A stretch of DNA of 52,666 nucleotides from Natrialba hulunbeirensis JCM 10989 (GCF_000337575.1 NZ_AOIM01000041.1:200441-253106); one strand, 5' to 3'; positions 1 to 8,772 are shown, numbered from the stretch's first letter. Made by a program: numbers and translations. Notes: a model not told the origin generated them from the sequence alone.

Positions 1-37
1 CAAGCTCATGGCCCGGGTTCAAATCCCGGTCCGCGCA
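1..37 (+). tRNA. tRNA 3' half, probably tRNA-Gly, cut by contig start
   Basis: The sequence reads as the 3' part of a class I tRNA. It has the anticodon-stem 3' strand GCTCA (4-8), a short variable loop, and a T arm with CCGGG (13-17), loop TTCAAAT (18-24) and CCCGG (25-29). The acceptor 3' strand TCCGCGC is at 30-36 with discriminator A at 37. If base 1 is the third anticodon base, the pattern CC-AA-GCTCA fits a glycine tRNA, and haloarchaeal tRNA-Gly species usually begin GCG, matching this acceptor strand. The identity is inferred because the anticodon lies outside the contig. A hairpin follows directly at 38-71. Confidence 0.8.
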
Positions 38-71
38 TTGCTGTCGCGAACAAATTCGTGAGCGACAGCAA
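38..71. repeat. 10-bp hairpin directly after the tRNA
   Basis: TTGCTGTCGC (38-47) and GCGACAGCAA (62-71) form a perfect 10-bp inverted repeat around a 14-nt loop of the form GAAC...GTGA. A smaller copy of the same layout lies at 105-125 (CGTCC, GAAC, aga, GTGA, GGACG). It could act as a processing or termination hairpin for the tRNA transcript, or be a miniature mobile repeat. Confidence 0.6.
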
Positions 72-138
72 TCGTACGAGGGATTTGAAGCACGCGAGTC
101 GCAGCGTCCGAACAGAGTGAGGACGACCGTCTCGCAGT

Positions 139-161
139 CGGGTTCAAATCCCGGTCCGCGC
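139..161 (+). repeat. Duplicate of tRNA 3' end (att-like)
   Basis: Twenty-three bases are identical to the T arm and acceptor strand of the tRNA at 14-36, but there is no tRNA body upstream, so this is not a functional tRNA. Such isolated 3'-end copies are typical scars of integrases that use a tRNA 3' end as attachment site. No integrase gene is visible in the window. Confidence 0.6.
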
Positions 162-260
162 CTTTCTACTGTGACCACACGGTGAGCAGCAGCAGTTGTC
201 TACGGAAGTTGAAGTAGAGGTGACAGAGCCCGTGCAGTGGGCAAAACGAACGAGTAGGAT

Positions 261-296
261 CGTCTCGCAGTCGGGTTCAAATCTCGATCCCCGCGT
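261..296 (+). repeat. Third, degraded tRNA-3'-end-like copy
   Basis: Positions 261-283 match 128-150 exactly over 23 bases (from cgtctcgcag through the T loop). The acceptor-like part then diverges (ctcgatccccgcg). It is therefore a copy of the second unit rather than of the tRNA, consistent with repeated insertion or duplication at the same site followed by decay. Confidence 0.5.
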
Positions 297-394
297 TCTT
301 CAACCCACACCCCCACACACAGTTCTTCAAACTGCCTTGCACCCTTGCACATCCGCGCATCGACACTACCGACACCACTGCCCAGTACTCGAGT

Positions 395-1008
395 ATGCCC
401 GACGCAGCTACCAGATACGAAGCGGGCGACATCTCGCGACGCCGGACGGCCGCGGTGTCGTTGCAGCGGTGCTGACGAGCGAGTTCGAGTTTCCGACGGG
501 TGAGGGAGAGGGTGACGAAAACGTCACCGCTGTCGATGCCAGCAACGACCAGCCTGCGTACGTCGTGGGCCTCGGTCCCGAGACAGTCGGTTCGGCAGTG
601 TATCGCGCTTCGGTACTCGAGACCAGCGGTCTGGAGGGCGACGATGCGACGGAGTCGACTGTTGGCGATGGTGACGACAATAGTGACCGCGACAGTGACG
701 ATGACGGCAGCGGGGAGACGCTCACACCGATCATCAACGAAGACGTGAACGGCCTCGACGACCTGCCCGAGGGCTGGGACAGAGACAGTGTCCTCGAGTT
801 CTGGTCATCGATGGGCGGCTCCTGGGACGCGTGTGTCGAGGAGATGGCGGACGAACTCGTGCTCGAGGCGGTTGGCGACGGCGAACTGTTCGGCGATGAA
901 AAACGAAGTGGTGCGGACGCAGCGGTGGCGGAATCGCTTCTGAAAGGTGTCAGGTGGCGCTCTCTCAGTCTTCGAGCGGCGTCTCGGCACGCTCCGGGTG
1001 GAGGTTAG
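395..1008 (+). pseudogene. Conserved haloarchaeal ORF, probably frameshifted
   Basis: A plausible start at 395 opens a frame reading MPDAATRYEAGDISRRR that stops at 473-475. From about 460 the neighbouring frame carries a well-biased acidic protein as far as 1008. Its C-terminal part holds GWDRDSVLEFWSSMGGSWDACVEEM, which I recall as a pattern in small haloarchaeal proteins of unknown function. The simplest reading is one gene with a frameshift near 455-475. The upstream part of the long open frame (from 196) crosses the tRNA-like repeats and is not convincing coding sequence. The stop overlaps the convergent membrane gene by 44 nt, so the C-terminus may also be altered. Function unknown. Confidence 0.45.
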
Positions 1009-1516
1009 TGACTAGGGCGAAGACGATGCCGAGCACCGTTCCAAACAGGAGGTGGCCAACCATGCTCTCGACCGCTGCGGTGGGGAAGTCGGCTGCCGCC
1101 TCGGTGCCGATCGCTTCGATCCAGACCGGCAGAACGATCACCGGCAGGACTGCCCAGATCGCCAGTCCGAAGACGAAACCGGCGGCGACGACGCGCAGGG
1201 TGATCCCAGTTCGTGAGAGCGACTCGGTCTCGGGGTTCATCTGGAGGGTCCCGAGAATCGGCTCGCGAGTGACGAGGAAGCCAAAGATCAATCCGAGACC
1301 GATCCCGTGGACGAGGTGGATTCCCCAGCCGACGACGCCGACTGGATCAAGTCCGTAGATGCCCGGAATCGCCGCGGAGACGACCTCGGGATCGAACAGC
1401 CAGATGAGGGCACCGAAGGCGAGTGCGCCGACTGCACCGCCGACGGCACCGCCGACCGGCCAGCCAATCGAGGTCTCGACACCGACTGTCGACTGTGTAT
1501 CGGACTCTGCGCTCAT
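965..1516 (-). CDS. Small multi-pass membrane protein, unknown function
   Basis: The protein is 183 aa from the ATG at 1516; an upstream in-frame start would only add an atypical Arg/Trp-rich leader. About four hydrophobic segments follow an acidic N-terminus. The first contains a Gly-rich GGAVGGAVGALAFGALIW stretch. The second and last carry a histidine inside the helix (HLVHGIGLGLIFGFLV and GHLLFGTVLGIVFALV), which suggests two related halves. I do not recognise a named family. It is convergent with the damaged ORF upstream and divergent from the acetyltransferase. Confidence 0.75.
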   Translation of the reverse strand: MSAESDTQSTVGVETSIGWPVGGAVGGAVGALAFGALIWLFDPEVVSAAIPGIYGLDPVGVVGWGIHLVHGIGLGLIFGFLVTREPILGTLQMNPETESLSRTGITLRVVAAGFVFGLAIWAVLPVIVLPVWIEAIGTEAAADFPTAAVESMVGHLLFGTVLGIVFALVTNLHPERAETPLED

Positions 1517-1690
1517 AGTGGGGCCAGTGTACCACAACGGGCGCCATAATGGTTTGTCCGGCATGTGTCACGTCCGCCAGGTCAATCACGACACGTACGC
1601 AGTACGGTGGCCACTCGAGTTCGCTTGCCACCTGCCGTCGCCGGGTGGACGACGGCTATTAGTTTCTCTCCGACCAACCGACCGCAACTC

Positions 1691-2245
1691 GTGTCTCAGG
1701 AACTCACGTACGAACTGCTCGGGTGGCCACCCGACGGTCCGAAACTGCCACTCGACCACGAACGGTTCAGCTACGCCGGCAAGTTCGTCATGACGAACAC
1801 CGGGAAGGCAGTCGCCCGTGACGGTGAAACCATCGTCGCAGCCATCGCGTTCAACGAGGATCGCACCGACGAGCACACGCTCTGGCTCCGATACATCACT
1901 GTCGCCCACGACCGGCGCGGCGAGGGGATCGGCCCCGAACTCGTCTCGCTCGTTCGCGATCACGCCGCCGAGCGCGGCTACGAACGCATCCGAATCGCGG
2001 TCAACAACCCATTCGCCTACGAGGCGCTCTACCGCGCCGGGTTCACCTACACTGGCAAGACGACGGGAATCGCCGAACTGGTACTCGAGTACCAGCCGTC
2101 CACAGCCGATGAGAGCAACAGTACGAGCGAGCGCGAACCAGACATGTATCAGGACGGACTCGACGAGTTTCGGGACCGTGACCTCTCCACAGAGGAGACA
2201 GACTTTCTCGAGTCGCGAGTCGGATGCGATCCGCCTGACCAGTAG
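1691..2245 (+). CDS. GNAT-family N-acetyltransferase
   Basis: The protein is 184 aa if it starts at the GTG at 1691 (VSQELTYELLGWPPDGP), preceded by an A/T-rich ctattagttt near 1654; a start at 1565 would add a non-acidic leader untypical of halophile proteins. The acetyl-CoA-binding core is visible as LRYITVAHDRRGEGIGPELVSLV (motif A, R/Q-x-x-G-x-G/A) followed by motif B, in which AYEALYRAGFTYTGK is typical. An acidic tail of about 45 residues follows. The substrate cannot be told from sequence. It lies 69 nt before the FEN-1 gene on the same strand. Confidence 0.85.
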   Translation: MSQELTYELLGWPPDGPKLPLDHERFSYAGKFVMTNTGKAVARDGETIVAAIAFNEDRTDEHTLWLRYITVAHDRRGEGIGPELVSLVRDHAAERGYERIRIAVNNPFAYEALYRAGFTYTGKTTGIAELVLEYQPSTADESNSTSEREPDMYQDGLDEFRDRDLSTEETDFLESRVGCDPPDQ

Positions 2246-2314
2246 CGGCCGACAGTTGCCGACTGCGAATCGAGAGGGGATAATTCAAATCCCAGACCCA
2301 CCACTAGTGGCCTA

Positions 2315-3292
2315 ATGGGAAACGCTGCTTTACGCGACATCGCCGTCATCGAAGAGGTTCCGTTCTCCGAAATCGAGGGTGTCGTCGCCGTTGACGCGCA
2401 CAACTGGCTCTACCGGTACCTGACGACGACCGTCAAGTGGACCAGCAGTTCGAAGTATACGACCGCAGACGGCACCGAGGTTGCCAACCTGCTCGGCATC
2501 GTTCAGGGACTCCCCAAGTTCTTCGAGAACGACGTGACGCCGGTGATGGTCTTCGATGGCGGTCCCTCCGAGCTCAAGGAGGACGAGATCGAATCTCGCC
2601 GCGAGCAGCGCCAGACGTACGAGGAGCAACTCGAGACCGCCCGCGAGGAAGGCGACGAGGTGGCCATCGCCCAACTCGAGTCGCGTACGCAGCGACTGAC
2701 GCCGACGATCCAGGAGACCAGCCGCGAACTCCTCCGATTGCTCGACGTGCCGATCGTCGAAGCGCCCGCTGAGGGCGAGGCACAGGCCGCCCATATGGTC
2801 CGGCGTGGCGACGCAGACTACGTCGGCTCCGAGGACTACGACGCACTGCTGTTCGGTTCGCCATACACCCTTCGACAGCTCACGAGCAAGGGCGATCCCG
2901 AACTGATGGATCTCGAGGCCACACTGGCCCACCACGACCTCACGCTCGAGCAACTCATCGACGCGGCCATCCTCATCGGGACGGACTTCAACGAGGGTAT
3001 CTCGGGCATCGGCCCGAAAACCGCGCTGTCGGCAATCTCCGAGCACGGTGACCTCTGGAGCGTCCTCGAAGCACGCGGCGAGACACTCGAGTACGGCGAC
3101 CGCGTGCGAGCGCTCTTTCGGGAGCCGAACGTGACTGACGAGTACGAGTTCGAGACGACGCTGGATCCGGATATAGCGGCGGCGCGAGAGTACGTGACCG
3201 AGGAGTGGGAGGTGGATGCTGACGAGGTCGAGCGCGGGTTCGAGCGGATCGAGGAGAGTGTGACACAGACCGGACTGGACCGCTGGACGTGA
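2315..3292 (+). CDS. fen: Flap endonuclease 1
   Basis: This is the structure-specific 5' nuclease that removes RNA primers and flaps at Okazaki-fragment junctions and in repair. Its 325 aa is normal for archaeal FEN-1. The metal-binding acids are present: D27 (VDAHNWLYR), D81 ([10 protein letters not shown]), E153/E155 (EGEAQAAHM), D174/D176 ([10 protein letters not shown]) and D224 (IGTDFNEG). The helix-hairpin-helix segment [11 protein letters not shown] follows at 228-238. The C-terminus ends in QTGLDRWT, a PCNA-interacting (PIP) box of the form Q-x-x-L-x-x-W, so docking on the sliding clamp is expected. The ATG at 2315 has an A/T-rich element about 30 nt upstream (near 2280). Confidence 0.97.
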   Translation: MGNAALRDIAVIEEVPFSEIEGVVAVDAHNWLYRYLTTTVKWTSSSKYTTADGTEVANLLGIVQGLPKFFENDVTPVMVFDGGPSELKEDEIESRREQRQTYEEQLETAREEGDEVAIAQLESRTQRLTPTIQETSRELLRLLDVPIVEAPAEGEAQAAHMVRRGDADYVGSEDYDALLFGSPYTLRQLTSKGDPELMDLEATLAHHDLTLEQLIDAAILIGTDFNEGISGIGPKTALSAISEHGDLWSVLEARGETLEYGDRVRALFREPNVTDEYEFETTLDPDIAAAREYVTEEWEVDADEVERGFERIEESVTQTGLDRWT

Positions 3293-3474
3293 GTAGGGTT
3301 CGGTGACGGCGACGGATTGTTGCGTGAATCGAACGGTTTTCTGGGTGGCGAAACACCTTCTGTGGGGAAACGAGACGGTAGTGACGACGCTTTGAGCGGT
3401 TAGTGTGGAGTCGGTGCTTAGCTGACCTATAATAATCCGGTCGTCGCTGGTCGTCGTGATCGGGGTGACCGCTC

Positions 3475-3804
3475 ATGTCCCAACACGAACGCACCCGGTC
3501 CGACTCGGCGGCAGACACGGACGCTCCCGCACGGGAGCAACAGCCGCCGCCGGACCAGCGACGAGGTTCGCGGTTCGACATCGGCGCATGGCTGCTGTCG
3601 ACCGCGGTCCAGACGATCGTCGTGCTCGTTGGCCTCGCGGTCGTGCTGTTCGCCCTTGGCCAGGCAACCGGCGTCGATCTGCTCGGTGCAGTCGGCGGCG
3701 CGTTGCTGACCCACACCGGCCAGTGGCTCGCGGTAGCGTTCATCGCGCTACTCGTGCTCGGCATGGCACTCAGAGCCATGCGGTACACACGACCGCGCTG
3801 GTAA
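3475..3804 (+). CDS. Small two-helix membrane protein
   Basis: The protein is 109 aa. A hydrophilic, Gln/Pro-rich N-terminus of about 35 residues is followed by two transmembrane helices (about 42-62 and 80-98) and a short basic tail (RAMRYTRPRW). A TATA-like cctataataat lies at about 3426-3436. Codon use fits the genome, so it is probably real. No family is recognised. Confidence 0.65.
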   Translation: MSQHERTRSDSAADTDAPAREQQPPPDQRRGSRFDIGAWLLSTAVQTIVVLVGLAVVLFALGQATGVDLLGAVGGALLTHTGQWLAVAFIALLVLGMALRAMRYTRPRW

Positions 3805-4161
3805 CACTGTGTTGCAAGTGACGCCGTCTTGCGGTTTGTGGTCTTGCGGTCTTGCAGGGTCGAACCAACGTGCGGTGTCGGCGATGCAGTCACACCAACC
3901 ACAACACCACACCATTCCACCATCCCCACCGCAGCGTACCACCACGCACCCCATCCACCAACATGACCCCACGTGACGGATTCCGCCCGAACCGGACGAT
4001 CACAACTGGCGTCCGGCACGTGAGACGTGACATCTGACACCTGACGTTCGGCCCGCACGTGCACGTCGACCCACGCCACCGAATCGGACCGGCGATCGAA
4101 CCGAGAAGGCACCACCCCGTCTCGTTTCGCTTCGGTCCACACTCTTTCGTACGTCGACCAC
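3805..4161. other. Gene-free stretch, strongly C/A-biased strand
   Basis: There is no convincing ORF, tRNA or repeat array in these 357 bases. The middle (about 3880-3965) is poor in G on the plus strand and made of cac/cca/acc runs. The two flanking genes are convergent, so this is probably only the shared 3' region. Short frames here lack the codon bias of real genes. Confidence 0.5.
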
Positions 4162-5385
4162 CTACGGGTCGCGATCGAATTCGAACGGCAGTCGGCGACC
4201 GACTTCCTCGCGTGCAAGCACCGCTGCCCGATCAGCCGCGCCGATTGCAGCGAGATACCGGAGCCTGACACCGGTCTTGAGCAGTCGCGCCCCGCGACCG
4301 GTGAGCACGTTCGACCCAACCTGTGCGACCGCCTCGTCACCCACGCTGACGACCCAGCCAGGTGAGTCAAACGCGAAGTTCGCGGACACCGAAGCCGACA
4401 CCGACTCCGTTCCACGACTCTGGGCGTGCTCATCGCTCACGTCACGTTCGTCGCTCACGAGACGAGCAATCGTCGGGGCGAGCGCCCGCGCTGCCTGCAT
4501 CGCACTCTGGGCACTCGCCGGAACCGCCTCACCCTCTGCATCAGTTACCCGCGCCGCATCGCCGAGCACAAACGTCCGCTCGTCGAGTTCTAACGCCGGT
4601 CCCACCGGCGGCCGTTCTCGATCGAGGGCGTCCGTCCCCCGAATCCCACCCGTCCAGACGACACACTCCGCCGGGAGTTCCTCACCGGACTCGAGTCCCA
4701 CCGCCGACGGCGTCACTCGAGTAACGGCTGTCCCGGTCCGGACTGTGACGCCGGCGGACTCGAGTGTGTCTGTCACCGCACGCTGGAAGGAAGAATCGAA
4801 CTGTGGGGCGACTGTGTCGAATTGTTCGATAAGAGTGATAGATAGCGTAGCGTCTGCGTTCGATCCGTGACCCTCACGAGCGAGTGCGGCAAGTTCACCG
4901 GCGACCTGGATGCCCGAGAGACCGGCCCCACAGACGACAAAGGGTGTCTCAGTATCATCGTGCTCGCGCAGCGCCTCCCGCGCTCGAGCACGGACGGCAA
5001 ACGCATCGGCGAGTCGTTTGAACGGGGTCGCGTGTTTGCGGACGCCCGCTATTCCGTGGGTGGCAGTCCGTGCGCCGAGACAGACGGCCGCGATATCGTA
5101 GGGGAGCGTACCATCGGAGAGTCTGACGGTCCGGCGTTCACGGTCGATGGCCTCGACGCGCGCTACGCGGACGGTTGCCCGGTCGAGGACGGCCGGGAGC
5201 GAGACGGTGATCGCGTTCGCCAGTTCGGGCCGGCGGAGCACGCGGTGGAGTTCGTGCTGGACGAGGTGGTCCGGCGAGTCGTTGACCAGGGTGAGTTCGA
5301 TGTCCGCATCTGTGGGCACTCGCTTCTCGAGTTCGCGGGTTAGCGTCAGGCCCGCGTAGCCGCCACCGAGGACGACGACGTGCAT
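4162..5385 (-). CDS. NADH dehydrogenase (type II)-like FAD/NAD(P) oxidoreductase
   Basis: The protein is 407 aa from the ATG at 5385 (MHVVVLGGGYAGL). A two-dinucleotide-fold flavoprotein is evident: the FAD motif VVLGGGYAGLTLTREL at the N-terminus, the NAD(P) motif VVCGAGLSGIQVAGEL near residue 145, and the C-terminal FAD contact FVLGDAARVTD. A C-terminal domain of about 100 residues follows, as in NDH-2 and sulfide:quinone reductase relatives. It lacks the paired redox cysteines of sulfide:quinone reductases, so NDH-2-like electron transfer to menaquinone is the better guess. This could provide NADH oxidation that the Nuo complex in this window cannot do. The exact donor and acceptor are inference. 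Confidence 0.8.
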   Translation of the reverse strand: MHVVVLGGGYAGLTLTRELEKRVPTDADIELTLVNDSPDHLVQHELHRVLRRPELANAITVSLPAVLDRATVRVARVEAIDRERRTVRLSDGTLPYDIAAVCLGARTATHGIAGVRKHATPFKRLADAFAVRARAREALREHDDTETPFVVCGAGLSGIQVAGELAALAREGHGSNADATLSITLIEQFDTVAPQFDSSFQRAVTDTLESAGVTVRTGTAVTRVTPSAVGLESGEELPAECVVWTGGIRGTDALDRERPPVGPALELDERTFVLGDAARVTDAEGEAVPASAQSAMQAARALAPTIARLVSDERDVSDEHAQSRGTESVSASVSANFAFDSPGWVVSVGDEAVAQVGSNVLTGRGARLLKTGVRLRYLAAIGAADRAAVLAREEVGRRLPFEFDRDP

Positions 5386-5515
5386 ACTCGATGTAGGTCC
5401 TGCGGGCCCAAATACTGGGGACCAAACGAACGCGTTCACGGACACGAATACGAACACAGACGCCAACACGAGCGCCGTGTGAGTCGCTCAAATAATTCTT
5501 TCACCTTCCATCATA

Positions 5516-5527
5516 TCTTTATAAACT
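5516..5527 (+). promoter_or_regulatory. TATA box of lipoprotein gene
   Basis: TTTATAAA at 5518-5525 lies about 24 nt before the ATG at 5546, the spacing expected for a leaderless haloarchaeal transcript. It favours 5546 over the in-frame GTG at 5534. Confidence 0.6.
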
Positions 5528-5545
5528 GATACTGTGACGTTCAGT

Positions 5546-6145
5546 ATGCATCGCCGCCGCGTTCTCGCACACGTCGGGACTGGGGCCGTCCTCGGTAGCG
5601 TTGGCTGTCTCAGCGCCCCCCTCCCCACTGGCGATTCGGAACAACCTTCCGACTCACCAGAATCCGGAGACGGCACGGACCCTCAAATCCCAGATACCAA
5701 GACACAGCCGTGTCCACCGTACGAAACTGACCGTGAGAGTGTCGTCTGCTCTCATACTGTCGATCCGGCTTCAGCCGCGGTGTCTCTCGAGTCACGTCCG
5801 AAACGCAGTACCGTGGCCGATGGGATCCCCGAAACGGAAATCTCTCTGACGCTTCGTAATAACTCTGCCAGCGAACTAACGTTCAATCCGTACAGTTGGC
5901 ACATTCGCACCAATACGGGAGCGGACTGGCACGATATTCAGCAGGACCGAGCCGGAAACGGTACCCTGACTGTCCCTGCTGGCGAGACGCAGACGTGGTC
6001 GCTCGTCGACGCAGTCACTGCCGTTCGAGACGATCCCGAACTTGAACCGGGACTGTACGCGGCAGAGCTGACCGTTCCTGCACCGACGCGAGAGGATGAC
6101 AGCATCGCGTGCATCGCGCTCGTCCGACTCGATGCAGCGTCGTGA
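5546..6145 (+). CDS. Tat-type lipoprotein, unknown function
   Basis: The protein is 199 aa. The N-terminus has MHRRRVL, a short hydrophobic segment and a lipobox ending GSVGC (Cys about residue 22), so a lipid-anchored protein exported by the Tat route is expected. A Ser/Pro/Asp-rich linker follows. A beta-rich domain with paired Cys positions (CPPYETDRESVVC) resembles immunoglobulin-like haloarchaeal surface proteins (LRNNSASELTFNPYSWHI). A late Cys is at SIACIAL. Ligand and role are unknown. Confidence 0.75.
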   Translation: MHRRRVLAHVGTGAVLGSVGCLSAPLPTGDSEQPSDSPESGDGTDPQIPDTKTQPCPPYETDRESVVCSHTVDPASAAVSLESRPKRSTVADGIPETEISLTLRNNSASELTFNPYSWHIRTNTGADWHDIQQDRAGNGTLTVPAGETQTWSLVDAVTAVRDDPELEPGLYAAELTVPAPTREDDSIACIALVRLDAAS

Positions 6146-6242
6146 CCTGGGTCTGGTGTTGAGACCAACTGTTGTCCCGCTACGCCGCTAATTCGGGACG
6201 ACACAGGACAACGACCGGCCTCGAAAAATCGCAAAACCGCTC

Positions 6243-7226
6243 TCAGAACAGGTGCTCGTCCTCGTCGAGCAAGCGAGCGGGGCCGCCGACGTCCCAGATC
6301 GTCGTCGAGACACCGCAGTCGGCGATCTCCTCTTCGACGAACTCGGCGTGCTCCTCGGTCGTGTTAACGTAGACGCTCGCGCCCGTGTCCGTCGAGAAGT
6401 AGACCGGAATGTCCTCTTCCTCGCGGAGTTCACGTACGCGGTTGAAGATCGCGAGCGTGGCTGGCTGCCAGTAGACCCAGCCCTCGGGACCGGTCATCGT
6501 CGTCGCCGCGAGCGAGAGCGAGTCGTGCTCGGCGAGTTCGAACACGTCATCGAACTCGTCGTTACGGAGCGCGTCGCGCATCTCGGCGATCTGGCCGTGG
6601 ATGTGGGCGTTGCGGGCCTGGAACATGTGGCTGTCCTCGGCCTCGTTGTGCGCGTCCTCGGTCTCCTTGTGGTAGGGAACGAGCCCGACGATGATTTTCA
6701 GATCCTCGTGGAGGTTACTCGGCAGTCGCTCGGAGCGACAGTCCTCGTCGTTCAGCCCGGTGTTGAGTTGCGAGAACGCACCCGTCACCGCACGAGCGGC
6801 CGAAGCCGAGCCGACGCGTGCGATCGTGGAGACGGTTGGTCGGTCGGCATCGAGTTCGGCCGCCTCGGCCAGCGCCATCGCCGCCGCGGCAAAGCCCGAG
6901 GACGAGGAGCCAAGGCCGACGTTCGTCGGGAAGCTGTTCTCGCTCTCGAGTCGGACCGGGTAGACCGTGTGTGCCGCATCGGACATGTCTCGGGCCTTCT
7001 CGACGACGGCGTCGACGCGCTCGGCCGCGCGGCCCTCGAGTTCCTCGCCGTCGACGACGTAGGTGTCCTCGTCGTAGTCCATCGAGAACTCGACGGTAGT
7101 GCGGGTGTGACTCGGGGCCGTACAGACGCTGATGCTGTCGTGATACGGGAGTCGCTCGATATCGTCGCGCATCCCGTGATATTTGACCAGCCCCTGGATG
7201 GGGTGGGCCATCGCGGTCGCCTTCAT
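6243..7226 (-). CDS. mvaD: Phosphomevalonate/diphosphomevalonate decarboxylase (GHMP family)
   Basis: The protein is 327 aa from the ATG at 7226 (MKATAMAHPIQGLVKYHG). The GHMP-kinase phosphate-binding motif is VGLGSSSSGFAAAAMAL, preceded by NSFPTN. ARAVTGAFSQL and DSLSLAATTMTGPEGWVYW are family signatures. The homologue in Haloferax volcanii has been reported to decarboxylate phosphomevalonate rather than its diphosphate, in the archaeal mevalonate route that feeds isoprenoid lipids; by relationship this protein probably does the same. An isoprenyl diphosphate synthase lies 7 kb downstream. The gene is divergent from endonuclease III, with 115 nt between the starts. Confidence 0.92.
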   Translation of the reverse strand: MKATAMAHPIQGLVKYHGMRDDIERLPYHDSISVCTAPSHTRTTVEFSMDYDEDTYVVDGEELEGRAAERVDAVVEKARDMSDAAHTVYPVRLESENSFPTNVGLGSSSSGFAAAAMALAEAAELDADRPTVSTIARVGSASAARAVTGAFSQLNTGLNDEDCRSERLPSNLHEDLKIIVGLVPYHKETEDAHNEAEDSHMFQARNAHIHGQIAEMRDALRNDEFDDVFELAEHDSLSLAATTMTGPEGWVYWQPATLAIFNRVRELREEEDIPVYFSTDTGASVYVNTTEEHAEFVEEEIADCGVSTTIWDVGGPARLLDEDEHLF

Positions 7227-7341
7227 ACCCTCACAGGGGCGTGACGGTCGCTTAAAGGTCACGGCATCTAACCGAACGGGCGAGCGACACCGCCAGCGCC
7301 AACCGAACACCTCAAATGGCCGCTCTCGCAAGCACTCTGCC

Positions 7342-8025
7342 ATGGGAACGCCGCGTGACAGCCGCACGAAACAGGCCGAGGAAATCGTCGACCGACTCGA
7401 GGAGGCCTACCCCGACTCGACGATCTCGCTTCGGTACTCGAACCGACTCGAGTTACTGATCGCCGTCATCCTCTCGGCGCAGTGTACCGACGAGCGGGTG
7501 AACAAGGAAACGAAGCACCTCTTCGAGAAGTACGACGGGCCGGAAGAGTACGCCAACGCACCCGAGGAGGAACTCGCCGAGGATCTGAACTCGATCACCT
7601 ACTACAACAGCAAGGCCGGCTACATCAAGGACTCCTGTGAGATAATTCTCGAGGAGCACGACGGCGAGGTGCCCGATACGATGGACGAACTCACCGAACT
7701 GTCCGGCGTCGGCCGCAAGACGGCGAACGTGGTGCTTCAGCACGGTCACGACGTGGTCGAGGGAATCGTCGTGGACACGCATGTTCAGCGCCTTTCGCGT
7801 CGCCTCGGACTAACTGAAGAGGAGTACCCCGAGCCGATCGAACAGGAACTGATGGAGCTCGTCCCCGACGGGTACTGGCAGCAGTTTACCCACCTCTGTA
7901 TCGACCACGGACGGGCGACCTGTACGGCCCGCAATCCGGACTGTAGCGACTGCGTGCTTGCGGATATCTGCCCCTCGGAGAAGGGTGACAGCGAGATCGA
8001 TCTGGCGTCAGGCGAGCCCTGGTAG
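7342..8025 (+). CDS. nth: Endonuclease III (DNA glycosylase/AP lyase)
   Basis: The enzyme removes oxidised pyrimidines and cleaves at abasic sites. It is 227 aa. The helix-hairpin-helix is LSGVGRKTANVVL with the catalytic Lys at 126; the catalytic Asp is D145 in VVDTHVQRLSRRLG. The [4Fe-4S] cluster ligands are C194, C201, C204 and C210 (C-x6-C-x2-C-x5-C). All key residues are present. The ATG at 7342 is the first in-frame start after the divergent promoter region. Confidence 0.97.
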   Translation: MGTPRDSRTKQAEEIVDRLEEAYPDSTISLRYSNRLELLIAVILSAQCTDERVNKETKHLFEKYDGPEEYANAPEEELAEDLNSITYYNSKAGYIKDSCEIILEEHDGEVPDTMDELTELSGVGRKTANVVLQHGHDVVEGIVVDTHVQRLSRRLGLTEEEYPEPIEQELMELVPDGYWQQFTHLCIDHGRATCTARNPDCSDCVLADICPSEKGDSEIDLASGEPW

Positions 8026-8144
8026 GATCCAAGGTGGCGGTGAACCGACTGCACTGGCCTCGACACGACTGATCCGGATCCGACACGACCCACGCAAGCC
8101 AAACACCTTTTCAGTGAGACGTGTTAGCTCTTGATGCGATCACT

Positions 8145-8420
8145 ATGGTTGATGACCCAGACGAAACCGGCCAGACCGACAGGACCGGAAAAGACGAGCA
8201 CGGGCGGGACGTCGAACTGGAACACGAAGACACCGACAACAACGACGACGCAGACGCAGCGGAAGAAGAACTCACTGAGGAAGAAAAAGAGGCTCGAGAG
8301 CGTCGCGACGAGGAGGAGCGCCGACAGGATATCGAGCACAAATCCGACGAGCGCGAGGCGGAGGCACTCGGAAACACGAATCCCAATAATCACCGGGACG
8401 AAGAGCCGCACAACAGCTAG
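8145..8420 (+). CDS. Very acidic coiled-coil small protein
   Basis: The protein is 91 aa from the ATG at 8145 (MVDDPDETG). It is almost entirely charged: a disordered Asp/Thr-rich first half, then an alpha-helical Glu/Arg stretch (EEEKEARERRDEEERRQD, about 47-64) that should form a coiled coil, and an Asn/His-rich tail. Such small acidic proteins are common in haloarchaea. No function is recognised. Confidence 0.6.
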   Translation: MVDDPDETGQTDRTGKDEHGRDVELEHEDTDNNDDADAAEEELTEEEKEARERRDEEERRQDIEHKSDEREAEALGNTNPNNHRDEEPHNS

Positions 8421-8772
8421 ACAGTTGTCGCCGTCACGTGCCAGTCGCGGCGACTGTAAGTAGCGGTAAGAGGCAGTCACGGCAACTGTAGTGTAAATCG
8501 CTCACGCACGGAACACGACCTGGCTGCATTCGGGCGAGTGCAGCGGGCGGGCGACCTCGCGTTCCGTGCTCCCGGGCCGACCGATCGACCGGATGCACCG
8601 ACCACAGCACAGGGCCAGCGCAATTCCCGGCGGATCGTACACGTTTCGGTTCGTTCCGCAGTTTTTCAATCTGATACCCTCTCATACCCTCATACTCTCG
8701 TACTGTCCCTGTCTGTGTCCCTGCCCTGTTCACTCTGCAGTACACAGTCTGTGCGACGCCCCATAACCCAGT
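8421..8772. other. Gene-free stretch between convergent genes
   Basis: No convincing ORF is seen. An imperfect hairpin gtcgccg ... cggcgac lies at about 8427-8453, just after the acidic-protein stop. A pyrimidine-rich tract (ctcatacc/ctcatactctcg and ctgtccctgtctgtgtccctg) runs through about 8670-8730. The hairpin and the tract could serve transcription termination. Confidence 0.4.

Noticed and set aside
196-394. N-terminal part of the long open frame beginning at 196
   Set aside because: It runs through tRNA-like repeats, has no halophile codon or residue bias, and a better start exists at 395.
2988-4433. 481-codon minus-strand frame
   Set aside because: Arg/Ser/Pro-rich shadow frame covering FEN-1, the two-helix protein and the flavoprotein end; no acidic halophile character.
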